Below are positions 21,291-33,272 of a stretch of 64,000 nucleotides of DNA, in pieces (position 1 is the stretch's first letter; every line of letters begins with the position of its first letter). This DNA is from Macquaria australasica (lineage: Eukaryota; Chordata; Actinopteri; Centrarchiformes; Percichthyidae). Below the pieces are notes generated by a model. That model worked only from the letters and a program-made list of their open reading frames with translations. It was not told the DNA's origin and searched no databases. Made by a program: the position numbers and the translations under genes. The stretch spans positions 62,001 through 126,000 of the forward strand of contig SEMN01000337.1 of the NCBI GenBank assembly GCA_005408345.1, given 5' to 3'.

Positions 21291-24200
21291 TTAACTGCAG
21301 CCTCTTCATCCAGATCACTCATGTCCACCATGATGCTATCTATCTCTCTGTCTGGATGGCTGCCACGACCCTTTACTTGTCTCTCTATTTTCATGACATC
21401 TCCTTTCCTTCTCGCTCTCTCGTTTCCTCCCCCTTTCTCTTTGTAGGTTAACCCCTTCTTGACTGGGGGACGAGTGTGTCGAGTCAGACAGCGGAGCTCA
21501 GATTAGACAAAGGCCAGACGGCATTATGCGGACAGCTGAACTAAGCCCTATTAGAGAGAGTCATTACCCCGTCTGTCTCGTCCTGCATGCACACATACAG
21601 AGCAAATTATCTGTAAAAGGAGAAAAAAACCCTCAATGAGTCCGAACTAAACTGTCTTAGAACGTGAGCTGCACTCTGATAAGAAATACTTTTAAAGGAA
21701 TTTTAAAAGGTTAACTTGAACAACAGAGGAACAGAAGAAAAAAGCAAAGAAGGAAGCAAGGAAAGGGAGGTCTGAAGGAAGGGAGGAAAGAAAAGACGGA
21801 TGATAGCCTGACAATCGATCAATCAATTTTTGTGAAACATTTATTTCTTTTCTGTTTCGAACCTGCCTCTCTATGAGAGTTGGATCAACCAATCAGCTTT
21901 CTTGATGCTCAGGTCCTCATGAGGCGTTGCCTAGATTTGGGAGGTGTGCACCTCGGCACATCAAACACCAGACCATTTATTTTGGGGCTGATTCAGAGGT
22001 CTGAAAACAAGCTATGTATCATTTATTTTACAAAGATAAACATGTCCCATTTGAATATATTTTCAATATGCTTTAACCAAATAAAAACTACATCCATATG
22101 GGCGCTAACCATAGAGGTGGCGGATCAGAAAACACTCATATTGGTCAGTTTTGTCGTATGGATCCTGCTTGAGATGCTTTGGTGTGACCCCAGAGTCATA
22201 ACCTAAATGGTGGGAGTTTTCATTGAGCCTTTTCTCATCTGTTTCCTGATGGCTTGTTCACAAATCACAAAATACTTAAATGACAGTAGGGGCAGTGCAG
22301 ACAGCATTACACATCTAGTAATTTTCTGTCAAACGTGTGATGCATTCTGCCCGCAAGAGTCTAAATTTGTTAACAGTGTGTATAGCTCTACAATATTGGC
22401 TGTAGTTAAGGTTATAAGGACGGAGATATTGCAGTGCATTAGCAGCATTGTGCTAAGATGGTACATAACATGCTGCATACTCAGACCTGTCCAGTCACAA
22501 CTTACTGGTTATGATGGAACGAGGAGATGAGAAAATGGATCGATGAGTTGTGATGAAAAACCATCAATAAACTTTAATCCTGTAAAAGCTGAGCCTCCTC
22601 TGCCCGCCTGCCCTGCTTCTAAACATCCGTCACACACACATTCAAAGCCTTTATGGATCGTAGCAATTACTGCATTGTTCTGCATCGTGCCTTCATCACA
22701 TTATTGTAAAACTGGTCTGTCTGGTTCTGTGGCGTTCCACTGTTGTGTACTTGAGTGTGACTGAGGACGCCACTCACATGGCAGAGCTTTTGGTGATCTC
22801 GTCACGGTTTTGCTGTTGGGTCGCCGCCCTTTTAGTATGAAAAACCAAAGCTAAACATGTTTCTTGTCACTGCGGTTTGGCAAGCTTCAAAAAAGTATTT
22901 ACTTTGGTTAGAGGGCGTTGCCAGATTATGTTACAGGAGAAGGGATCAGCATTTAACCAGTCAGAGCAGCAACAAAATACCTGATCTTGTAAAATTCTGA
23001 TCTTTTGACTTTTGCCTCATTATTTTGGTTATTTTGGTTGTTACTACTGATTCAGTCACTGAAACACCTCCCATATGACTGCATCTCTTTTTTTAAACTA
23101 AAATTAAACAATTTCTTTGATGCAGATACAGAGTTTAAAAAAAGTTCAAATATACATGCAGTTTCAATGCAGTTTGTGTGTATATTGTTTGTCTTGCACC
23201 TGTTGCATCTCCTTTCACCTCCAAACAAACCCACCTGCAACGAGGTGGGTGGAGCGGTGCAGCAGTGGCTGTGTTAATGCTGATCAGGCAATGCAATGCA
23301 ATCGCTCAATTTCAGAAGGGTCATAAAGTCGGCATATTAACACTGCCAACGTGCCAATCTTGAAAACTTGGCCGAACCATCGTCCTTGTGTCTAATCAGT
23401 GCAAATGTAGACTGTCCTCCCAGGAAGAACGAAAGCAAGTGCCCCCAAAACAACATATGGCACGTTCGAGTGTCACAGCCCTCTAGTGGTCGTAGTAATT
23501 ATGATGGGAGCAAAGGAGAAAGTGAAGTGATGTTAATACAGAGTAACCAAATCCATATAAGGAGGAGGTCGGGGTGGATGGATCGGTAAACAAAACACGG
23601 GGAGACCGCTGTTTGTTTCCTGTTTCCAACTGACAGTCAACGTTTTTTTAAAGCATGACCACGATCGTTCCACAACCTTAACCAACACTTTATTATTGTT
23701 ACCAGGCCCACCGTGTGTGTTGCTCGTGCCCAGGACAAGATGATCTCCAATGCCCACCCCAGCAAATTATTCCAGCAGATTATTTAAAGGTTAGAGGGCC
23801 CTTTTGACCCCTTGACCCAGGGCCCAGGACAACTGACCCAGTGTTCCCCCTCTGTCGGCGGCCCTGATTGTAACCATGATGAAGGTGCCATGGTGTTTCC
23901 CTAACCTTAAAAAAGTACTTATTTCAACCTAAACCATGATCCTTCCCTAAACCTAACCAAACTTTACCCATAGTGTCGTCCTAGAGAGCATATATAAACA
24001 ATGTGTTTTGTCTTTTAATTTGGAGGACTTGTTTAAATCTTTATAACATTCATACTTTAACACAAGTTTGTTTCCATGAAGGTTACTGTTTTGTTTTTCA
24101 TTTTGATGGAAGGCATGGAAATCAAAGTGCAAACACTGGTTTAACTACACTTAAAACATCATGTTGTAACAAGTAATTCTAAATAGCTTCCAGTCATTTT

Positions 24201-24818
24201 CTGTTTTAGGTCACATCCACTTCCAAGTACACATGCGTTGCACACGGTCCTCTTGAACAGATGTAAACAGTGTCACTTGTGAACAGACTCACTCTCTCGC
24301 AGCCGCGTCGTGTCTTGACTTCACTTTCTTAGAAAGAAACCCAGCAGCACTTTCATCTGCTGATCTGCAGTGAGCTCCACTGACCCGCAGAATTAGGATG
24401 TATAGAAAACACCCTGCTTCGTTACAGTAATCTGTTTTGCTAGAGATGGCTGTCAATAAACCCCAGCATGGAAGTGGGTATTATTTTACACATGAGTGGT
24501 TCATGTGAGTCCAAAGACAGTGATGATGAAACCCTCACTGGGCTCGATCGATTAGCTGATTCACAGCAAATTAATCTGCTACAATTCTGATAACTGATAT
24601 TCATTTTGGTGATCTTCAGCAACAACTTAGAAATACTAAGATTAGTTTGCTTTTTAAAAACGTGACACTTGTGTGACTGTGAGGGGACACTGTACAGACC
24701 CAAAGTCCTAGCTGGCCTCTGTTCCCCATATTCTGTAACTCAATGTATTTCCTTATGGATGATTTCTTTCATCAGTTTTCCCAAAAAGCTGAAAAATGTA
24801 ACAGAGGTTTTTGCGTAG
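21291..24818. other. Long noncoding stretch, no gene seen
   Basis: The part at about 21440-21600 is complex and low in repeats and may be conserved noncoding DNA. At about 23870-23985 'aaccatgatccttccctaaa' resembles phrases at 43.63 kb and 57.22 kb, indicating a dispersed repeat. Frames of about 70-108 codons at 21880-22530 have no recognised domain. Confidence 0.35.
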
Positions 24819-24819
24819 T

Positions 24820-24915
24820 TTCAGAATCGGAATCAGAATCAGCTTTATTGGCCAGGTGTGTGTACACATACAAGGAACTTGACTCCAGTTTTTCAGCTAC
24901 CAACAAGGACAAGAA
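24820..24915 (+). repeat. 'aatcagctttattggcca' dispersed repeat
   Basis: The phrases cagaatcagctttattggcc and 'acatacaaggaacttgactc' match a very abundant teleost interspersed sequence, probably the end of a retroelement. The short frame crossing it is not a gene. Confidence 0.55.
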
Positions 24916-26262
24916 GCTCAACAAGGTAAACATGAATTTAAACTACTATGTACAGATATATATATATATTCTGGACCAATGTGCTGAAGGTATCCTGTGG
25001 AGTTTTCTTGGAAACACACTTGTGTTTACATTCAGTGCTTTTTACTAAAATGCATTGTGTGTGTCATTGAGGCCTAAAGAAATGCGTTTCCTTCATCAGA
25101 AATTCAAAGATCTTTGGAATATTATTTGATGCATTACCACCACGTTCACTCTTAAATGTACATACTCTGCACATGCAAGAGATATAAATAAAACCGGGAC
25201 TAGTTCATAAAAACATTGAAAGTCAAAAACTCGACATGGTACCTTTAAGTGCAACAACATTTGACACGGGTCATTTGATGTCCCTTGCAAGACAGAAAAC
25301 TTAACACGGTACTGTATGGAGCAAATGTGACAAATTTGTGGCTTTTCCTGAGCGTTTGCATGCGCCGGTGCTGAGAAACAGGACAGTGGAGTATCCTGAC
25401 ACCTTGACGTGTCCGCCAGCATCAAGAAGCTGCTGGTGTGTGTCCTCCAAAACCATCCTCCACACACCAAATGATGGAATATCTTCTGGATGAATGCAGT
25501 TCATCATTCCAGTAGACTGCTAAGAGACTAAGAGAGAATCTATGTAAAGGAGCACTGAAGCTGCTCTGGATGCTTTGGGTGGCTCAGCACCTTACTAAGA
25601 CACTTTATATTACTTTTTCCTTTACTTTGTCACCTATCTGTAAGTGCAGGAGTTGCAGTAGGGAAAAAATAATTAGTTAGAAAAATCTAATAAAAAAAAA
25701 CCTTTTCCTGACTCACTGCTGTTACGCTCTCCACTCACACTGCAGAAGTGCTGGCTGCAGTTCAGCCGGGGACACTGAGTGGCTGCTTGACTTGACCCCA
25801 AGTGTGAACACTTAATCAGCTTAGCATGACATCCCTGCAGCCCTGTGCTGCATCTAAAACCATACAGCAAAGCTAAGCTATACCCACTGACCCACACTGA
25901 TCTCTGCCTCTCACTCTCCTTCTGTTTACACTCACACACTACTACACACTCACAACATATTGCATATAATGTATCTATACACAGTGAAACATGCACACAC
26001 CCGCACACAGACAGCTGACACAGCTGAAAGCCTGCAGAACTTATAGGGGCAGAAAACACGGCAGACACGCTGAATCCTATTTAGCCAATGCTTTTAGTAA
26101 TATAAAGTGCATGAGAGTGCACGTAAAAGCAGGGGTACGTGTAGCGCTGCGGGAGCTTAGGCGACATTATGAAACCGAGCTTAGGTTAAAGTGCATTAGA
26201 GCGGAGAGATTCAGAGAGAACATAAGTCCACAAAGAGAGAGGTGGGTTTATTAATTCAAGTA

Positions 26263-26264
<2 letters not shown>
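24916..26264. other. Noncoding DNA, no gene seen
   Basis: No exon recognised. The 124- and 131-codon minus-strand frames lack known domains and have no splice framework. Confidence 0.35.

Positions 26265-26320
<56 letters not shown>
26265..26320. repeat. (GT)n microsatellite, about 28 units
   Basis: Uninterrupted GT array, followed by a GA-rich stretch to about 26390. Confidence 0.98.
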
Positions 26321-26321
<1 letters not shown>

Positions 26322-27140
26322 CAATACATTAAACCAGTAGGAGGTTGTCTGTGAGTGTACAAGAGAGAGAAAGAGAGGGAGAGAAGGTGTAGTAAAAGTG
26401 GACAATTCCCACTCTCAGTCTCTATTCCCCAGAGAGGGAACTGTGTGCAGTGAACACATCGTGTACATTTGGCAAACACACAGACAGTATACTAGTATTA
26501 GTAGTATTAGTACTGGTATTTCTAGTAGAGTGCGTACAGTATAGACAATAGAGTGTGGATATCGTGTTGCATTGGTTTATGGTTTATCTTTTAATCCACT
26601 GATGTTTGCACCTTGAACAACGTCATACAACTCATGTCTTTTAAAATGTGATCTTTTGTGCATAATGATACCTTCTGCCTTGTTTTCTCATTTAAAAAAT
26701 ATTGATTGACTGCTTTTATGATCTAATTTTCCAGTGTTTTAGTTTAGTTCCCAATTTTTCAGGACAGAAACTGAATGTCTGTTGTCCTTCTTGATAAAAG
26801 TTAGTGGACTGTGAAAAATGTCACAGACAATGATGGAAATAAGTCCTGACAAAGTCTGGTGTGTTTTTAGGGTTTTAGGGTGAGATTCCTCTTGGATGAG
26901 GCGAGGAAACTCAGCGTCCTCTCCTTGTCTTGTGTCTGACTGGATGAACCCAACACTTTCTTTTGCTTTTGTTAAGACGCATGAAACGCAAAATCTCATC
27001 ATCACTGCTCGAGAGACTCCACTGACCACCAGCTGCGTGATAAGAAAAAGAAACAGAACATGAAAATTTTGTCTCAGACTTGGTGTGAACTGCTCCTTTT
27101 TGAGCATTTTTTGCATTTTTCTTTCTTTTGGGACATAAAT
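26321..27140. other. Noncoding DNA, no gene seen
   Basis: No recognised exon or repeat. The 125-codon minus-strand frame at 26739-27116 has no known domain. Confidence 0.35.
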
Positions 27141-27219
27141 TTTGCCACCTGAAGTTTAGTTGGGACCCAGTTCTTTTTCATGGTCATCAAATGCTAATAA
27201 AGTACTATTCAAATTTAGT

Positions 27220-27601
27220 GCACTTTCTAGGTGGAAGTGATTTCTTGCAAATCTTATTCTATTTTATTTTAACTGTTATTGTATTACTAATAATATCATA
27301 AATATATTTTTTCTTATCCCTCTTATCGATTTTATCCCTTTGTTTTTGTCTTTTAATCTATTTAATCTAGTTTTTAGTCTAGCTTTTATTTAACTCTATT
27401 TTTCTTTATTATTGTTTTTATTATTATAGCATTTAAATCTATTTTATTACATGATCATTTTTTATTTTTTCACTTGCATTGGTCTCAAATTCTTAAATTG
27501 CTTTTTGTAGTTTTTACAGTCTCCACTTGTTCTGTCTCATTATCTTATCTGTGAAGCACTTAACTGCACTAACCTGTATGAAAGGTGCTATACAAATAAA
27601 G

Positions 27602-27632
<31 letters not shown>
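27220..27632 (+). mobile_element. LINE 3' end with (GATT)n tail
   Basis: An AT-rich 3' UTR-like stretch leads to 'tgtgaagcacttaactgcac', 'tgaaaggtgctatacaaata' and aaagtttgattgattgattg (tail at about 27602-27630). This is the standard 3' terminus of L2/CR1-like fish LINEs, whose reverse transcription starts at a short tandem tail. No coding part remains attached, which is normal for 5'-truncated insertions. The left edge is uncertain. Confidence 0.75.
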
Positions 27633-28005
27633 TGGGATTTGAAGCTCCTTTCTGCAGCCTGATCTCAGAGATGTTTTCACACAGAAAAGTCTTGACTAAC
27701 TGCCGTTTCAAGGGGAAAAAAAGCAGAGAAGAAGAAGAAAGAGAGAGCTTCTAGGAGAAAGTTCAGCTCGAATTCATCGACCTGTCCTCTTGTCTGGTTG
27801 TTTACTCGCTGTTTACGCTGCTGTGCACGCAGGCAGAGCCGATCAATCTACATCCTGTGTCACGCAAAGAGCAATGTCAAGAGCTATTGCTCCGCTCGAC
27901 GCTTCCTCCACCTGACACACTGAGGAGGACGACAGGGAGAGGTAGCGTGAGAGGGAGACGGAGAGGGCACGCAATCCCAAACTCTGTGTGTGTGTGAACG
28001 CTGCT

Positions 28006-28008
<3 letters not shown>

Positions 28009-28092
<84 letters not shown>
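28009..28092. repeat. (CA)n microsatellite, about 42 units
   Basis: The longest uninterrupted dinucleotide run in the window. Confidence 0.99.
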
Positions 28093-28097
<5 letters not shown>

Positions 28098-28196
28098 AGG
28101 TTATATCAACCTCACTCTCTCTCTGTTGGAGAGAAAACTCCAGAGAAGAAAAACACATGTGCTGAAGTGCTCTCAAGACTAGAGAAAGATTCCAGC

Positions 28197-28199
<3 letters not shown>

Positions 28200-28250
<51 letters not shown>
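28200..28250. repeat. (CA)n microsatellite, about 25 units
   Basis: Second CA array, about 110 bp after the previous one in the same orientation. Confidence 0.98.
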
Positions 28251-28254
<4 letters not shown>

Positions 28255-28364
28255 GTTTCCCATGTCACTGTCTTTCTCAAACACTCCTATGAAGCTCCTG
28301 TGGGCCAGTGAGAGATCTCCGAGCTGTCAAAACCACCGAGGCCCCCGAGGGCCATCCATCACGT

Positions 28365-28925
28365 GAGATGGAGAGAAGAAGATGGACAGTGGAGAAGAAT
28401 AAAGGATGAACGAGGAATGGGAGAAAGAGACGATGAAAGAAAATAGGACAGGTGAGGAAAGGAAGAAAGAGAATATGGGAGGAGAGAACAGAGGGGGGAA
28501 GGAGAGAGGAAAGGAAAGGAGGAGAGGAGGAAGGAGAGCAAAGGAAAGGAAATAAAAGGAAAAGAAGAGAGGGGAGGAGAGGAAGAAGGGGTTGAGAGGG
28601 TAAGAGAGAAGACAGGAAAAGGAAGACAGAGAGGAGAAAAGAATGAGAAGGAAAGGAAAGAAGGAAAGGGTAGAGGGGGAGGAGAAGGGGGAAGAGAAGA
28701 GGAGGAGAAAGAAGAAGAGAAGAGGAACAAGGAAAAGAAAGGAAACAAGAGTAGAAAAAAAGACGGGAGAAGATGAGGAGAAAGGAGAAGAGGAAGAAGA
28801 AGAACAGGAGAGAGGAAATAAAAGGGATGTTGGGAGAAGACAGGAGAAGAAAAGATGAGAAGAGAAGAGATGGTGGACGAGGAGTTACAGTAAAGATGGA
28901 AGAGAGAAGAGTGAGGGAGTGAAGA
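28365..28925. repeat. Long polypurine (GGA/GAA) tract
   Basis: About 550 bp of almost only A and G on the plus strand, with irregular GGA, GAA and GGGA motifs. The opposite strand gives a spurious 216-codon Ser/Pro/Phe/Leu frame. Such polypurine tracts can form triplex (H-DNA) structures. Confidence 0.95.
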
Positions 28926-28981
28926 CTCCTCTCCGGGGAGCATTGGATCCATGATGCATGGTCTTTTATTCACTGCTTTAA

Positions 28982-29012
<31 letters not shown>

Positions 29013-29022
29013 CTCTCTCTCT
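28982..29022. repeat. (CA)n-(CT)n microsatellite
   Basis: About 14 CA units running into about six CT units. Confidence 0.95.
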
Positions 29023-29118
29023 TACTTTTCCTGGAGTGAGTGAACTACTCTAGCGAGAGAGTTGAAACATGTCAGGCTCTGTCACGCAACAACACTATGA
29101 GAGCCCACAGAGTGTTAA

Positions 29119-29122
29119 GTGT

Positions 29123-29153
<31 letters not shown>
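29119..29153. repeat. (GT)n microsatellite
   Basis: GT array with one AT interruption. A further GT run lies at about 29258-29288. Confidence 0.93.
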
Positions 29154-29777
29154 CTCAGAGGGACTGTGTGACAGACAAGCATTTTTCAGAGATAGAAAGT
29201 GGCACATCTCTGACTGTTTGCGTGCTTCAGTTCATCACTCTGCAGAGAGCGTTGCCTGTGGTGTGTGTTTGTGTGTGTGTGTGTGTGTGCATTTGTGTGT
29301 GCGTGAAAGCAGTCATCACTCGGGGTCAGTGTTTGCAGTCAGCTGCTCCTGGACATGTTTTTTACATACTTACACACTCAATGAAACATCATCTCCTTCA
29401 TCTCACAGTACAATATTTATCCTGAGTTATTTGTAAAAGGAACCTGAAGAACATCTACTGTTCCTCTCATACTGATGCCCTTCAATCCTTGTTGTCATAG
29501 TCACTGTGTGCCATATATAATTTTCAGGATACGTTGGGCTATTCAAAGATTCCATCAGTTGGCATGTCAGTGGTACTGTATATGGTCTGGGACAGGTTTT
29601 ATAAAAATGTTTCACATAGGGTTTTACACAGTCGACCAAGTTTTCATTGGTCGGTTAGTCACAGAAAAAGAAAAAGTGTGTGTGTGAAGTCCACACGACA
29701 GTACACCCTGTTGTTGAGTCTGCAGCCAAAAATCAGCCCATTCTGATTAGTTCTGCCAGAGTTACAGTGGAGAAACA

Positions 29778-29803
29778 GATTTTTTACTTGTAAGTAAAAA
29801 ATC
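29778..29803. repeat. 12-bp hairpin
   Basis: gattttttactt, central gt, aagtaaaaaatc. The arms are perfectly complementary. No T-run or promoter context suggests a specific role. Confidence 0.85.
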
Positions 29804-31052
29804 AAAAAAAGTGTTGTCTGTTTTTAAGGTAATGTTTATTTGTTGAAGATTGTAAATGTATATTATCAGTAGCCTATCAGTGAAGGTTTAATTTATCATG
29901 CTAGTCTTTGGTGCGACCCTCAACTGGTCGGATTTTGACAAAAAACAGCATCTGATAACCCTGTCCAGCCTCTGAGCACTTTATTATGATGCAGTTATTT
30001 TACGAGCTAATGACGGAGCGAGCCGCTGACACTGTGGAGAGATTAACGCCTCGTAACTGGTTTATGTATTTAGGTCAGAAAATGTGAAAATTCTGATGAG
30101 TGAGGAAAAGGATTTCACACGGTATTTACATAAACTTCAGCCTGTGCCTGGAGAGGCCCGAGGCACTGTGAAGACAGGACTATTGACACTGTGTACGCAT
30201 GTGTGTGTGTGTGTGTGTTTAATGTGTGCTAAGGTGCATAAGGCAGTGTGAAGGTGCTTCTGAATCTGTCTGATGAAAACTTTCATCCAGCAGGCTGAAC
30301 ACCTTGAAAACAAGGACAGATTTACCATGTGAGACATTACACAGTAGAGCTGAAACTATTAGTCAATTAAAGATGAATCTACCAAAAGAGGAATCGATTA
30401 ATCGAGAAAATAATCAGTGGTTGCAGGCCCACGTTATAGTGTAGCTAATTCCGCCCAACCGCAAGTTTTTTACACCGTGTTTATTTGGGACAGACTGATT
30501 TGAATACTACCTTTTTATATGAAAATGTATGGTATCCAAAACCTGGTAGTGCAAATTGGGGTTAGCCAGGGGGGTCATCATATATTCAGGCAAATACAGT
30601 ACCCTTCTGTAAAATTTAAGAGGAAGTTTGAAGGGAAAAATCAGTGTGAAAGTAGTGCAGAATCTATGAATGTGAACCAGCAGCTGAGAACCAGAAAAGC
30701 ACCTCTATGTGCTGAGTTCAAACATTGTGGTGACACAGTGACATAACAGACTCAGACGTGTCCTGTCAAAATGTTTCCGTGCATGTTGGATAAAAACAAC
30801 AAAAGAGAATGAGACAATAAGGGAGAGTATGTGTCAACAAGAGAAAGAGTGAGATTATTTGGTGATGTGTGTGTGTGTGTGTGTGTGTGGCATGCGTGCC
30901 GTGTGGTTATAGACAGGTGGGTTTTTATTCTAGGAAATCCCCGAGTGACGCAGGTAAAATGGAATTAAGAGAAGAAGAGGACAATGTTTGGGGATAATCA
31001 CATACTGGCATGAGCCCTCATGACCAACCTGGAAACACAGGCAATGTATCGC

Positions 31053-31054
<2 letters not shown>
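29804..31054. other. Noncoding DNA with short repeats
   Basis: (GT)n at 30200-30219 and 30866-30889. At 30345-30425 the phrases 'gagctgaaactattagtcaa' and 'cgattaatcgagaaaataat' resemble the end of the fold-back family seen at 6.4 and 54.9 kb. No gene. Confidence 0.45.

Positions 31055-31110
<56 letters not shown>
31055..31110. repeat. (GT)n microsatellite, about 28 units
   Basis: Uninterrupted GT array followed by a short GA-rich tail. Confidence 0.98.
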
Positions 31111-31112
<2 letters not shown>

Positions 31113-31877
31113 AGCGAGAGAGAAAGTGAAAGATAAAGAAGTGAATCTGTAAAAGGAAAGACATGAACAATTCCACCCAATAAATAATACAAATCTTGCA
31201 TATTCATGGCTGCAGAATGAAAGAGGACATGCTGGCGTGTGGGTGTCAGCCAGAGGGCAGCCTGAATGAGTTTGACGTCAACAATACTGCTTCTCTGAAA
31301 GGATCTTTTCTACCCGTTGGCCTGCGTGAAGAGGGTCTGAAGCGCTCCTTCTTCTGTTGGTCCTGACCCAAACATCAGTGCTGCCAGCGCTCACAAAGAC
31401 GACATTCACACACAGTTGGGGCAATGATGAATAATGAAAATGATGTAGCTCCCTTAAATAAATTAAAGTTTATATCACATTATCAGCCAGTTCTCAAATT
31501 CCTCAAAATGTCTCAAAAGCTGCAGGATGATGAGTTACTATACTGGGTAATTTTAGCCTGGTTCCAGACCTCTGAACTGCTGCACGTCACAGTTTTAGTG
31601 ACCATGGAGCCATCGTTAATGTTATTACTTACACCTGTGCTTTTCCTGCTTTGACAAGTCAAAATGTCTGCTGTGAAAAGGGTCTATTTAAATGCAAAGT
31701 AAAGTAAAACAAAATGGCAATTCAGTCAGATTATCAGGCTAGGGTTCGTTGGGTTTTGAATGACTCTGTTCTCAAAAGACAACAACAGTGCAGACTGATG
31801 GGAAAACAGCAGCAGACAAATCCAAATGAGGAAAACACTCTAAGTGGAGAAGAGTTTTCCAGCTTAGATCTTAACTG

Positions 31878-32450
31878 ATGCTGCGTCCCCCCGTCAGTAC
31901 ACTTACATGCAGTATACTGTGTACACTGTGCACTGACTTGTGTAGTGCGTTCATTTTGACAGGGTAGTGTCGTCCCTAATCGAATACTGCTGTCGTGCGC
32001 TTACCGGAAATGACAATCACAACCTTTGACCGCGTCTTCTTCTTCTTTTTAATGACGGATGGCAGCCGGGCGGAGCTTTATCGCCAACATTTACTGCGAT
32101 TGTCGCACGCCGAAATATCTGCCAGCACGTTTGCTCACTTGACTTCAATTCAATTCTATTAAAAATGAATGAAAAATAAACGTACTTTTACTTTTAGCCG
32201 TAACAATCACAACCTGCGGCCGCCATTGTCACAGGTTGGTGGTCCTCCCCTTCTGCTGCGTGGCCAAGATGGCGACCGTTGAGGGTGAGAAGTGAGCAGC
32301 GTTCCTCACTCACCCGTCTGACCGTTTTGTGAACATCACCCGGGTATTTACAGTACACTGCATTTTGCCATACTTACCAGTGTGAACGCACTTATGCACT
32401 CAAAACACTACGTTTGAGTACGCAAGTACACGATTTGGGACACAGCGTAA
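31878..32450. mobile_element. CpG-bearing non-autonomous element with imperfect TIRs
   Basis: The left end has 'gctgcgtccccccgtcagta'. The reverse complement of the right end reads gctgtgtcccaaatcgtgta, and both continue with 'cactt/cttgcgtact'-like phrases, giving imperfect TIRs. The ends resemble the 'gcgtcccaaatcgcatact' termini common among fish MITEs, possibly hAT-related. The interior contains many CpG sites, a gcggccgccattg stretch near 32218 and aagatggcgacc near 32268. No transposase. Confidence 0.5.
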
Positions 32451-32459
32451 GAGTCTACA

Positions 32460-33272
32460 GCCGTGCTAGCAGCTCTGTGAGGCTGTACACAGTACTGCTT
32501 TGGGCTAAATGCTCCCGGCGGCATGCTAACAATGACAACGTTAACTGACAATGATGCTGAGGTTTAGCAGGTAATATTCATTTTAGTTTAGCGTGTTAGT
32601 TTAATGGGGTATGTTAGTTCAATTGCCATAAATTCAGCAGTGTAGGATTACTGGCTCACAGGCTCCCTCTCTCAGCAGGTAAATGCCGCTAGTAGCTGTG
32701 AAAATGTGGCAGTTCAGAGATGTATGCCCAAGGTAGGTAGTAAAGCCCAGAACTCTGCAAAAATGGATATCAATATGTCCCCTGTATGAATATGTTGGTG
32801 TTGTGAAATGCATCTAATAAGTGTAACAAGAGGATGTAATACATTTAACAGTAAATTGGTCGTATAAAATGAAATAGTGCGCTTCTCAAACTAGCTAGCT
32901 AGCCATAGTGCTACAGTAACTTGTTGATCTTTTGTAGTGTGCGCGGTCTGAAAAGACAGTGGCGAGCCAACTGTATGACCGACCAGCAGATATATTCTGT
33001 TCCTATCCAGACAATAACTGGCAGTACAGAAATAGACAACATTGACATTACAACAGTAACATTAGCACGCTTACATTTTGCAAAAAGTACACCAAAGTAT
33101 GGGACACATTGAAATGTTGACCTGATGATGGCGCTTGGTCAGAAGTCAGAATAGTTCACGAATATGTGAACCACATATCATAGCAATCCATCCAGTAGTT
33201 ATAGAGATAGTTTAGTCTGTGAGTCTGGAAGTAGTGGACCGACTGACTGACCCTGCCACCCACAAAGCCACT
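32460..33272 (+). repeat. 'gctaacaatgacaa' dispersed repeat, interrupted
   Basis: The left part (about 32460-32590, 'gcatgctaacaatgacaacg' to 'aggtttagcaggta') and the right part (about 33050-33272, 'acattagcacgcttacattt', 'gacctgatgatggcgcttgg', 'tagcaatccatccagtagtt') belong to the family also seen near 18.0 and 52.7 kb. The middle, about 32600-33040, does not match the other copies and looks like an insertion or an extra segment. Confidence 0.6.

Noticed and set aside
22207..22530. 107-codon plus-strand frame
   Set aside because: No domain, no splice sites and AT-rich codon use like the noncoding surroundings.
28359..29009. 216-codon Ser/Pro/Phe-rich open frame on the minus strand
   Set aside because: It is the translation of the polypyrimidine strand opposite the purine tract and starts inside a CA array. 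Strong base bias explains the missing stops.
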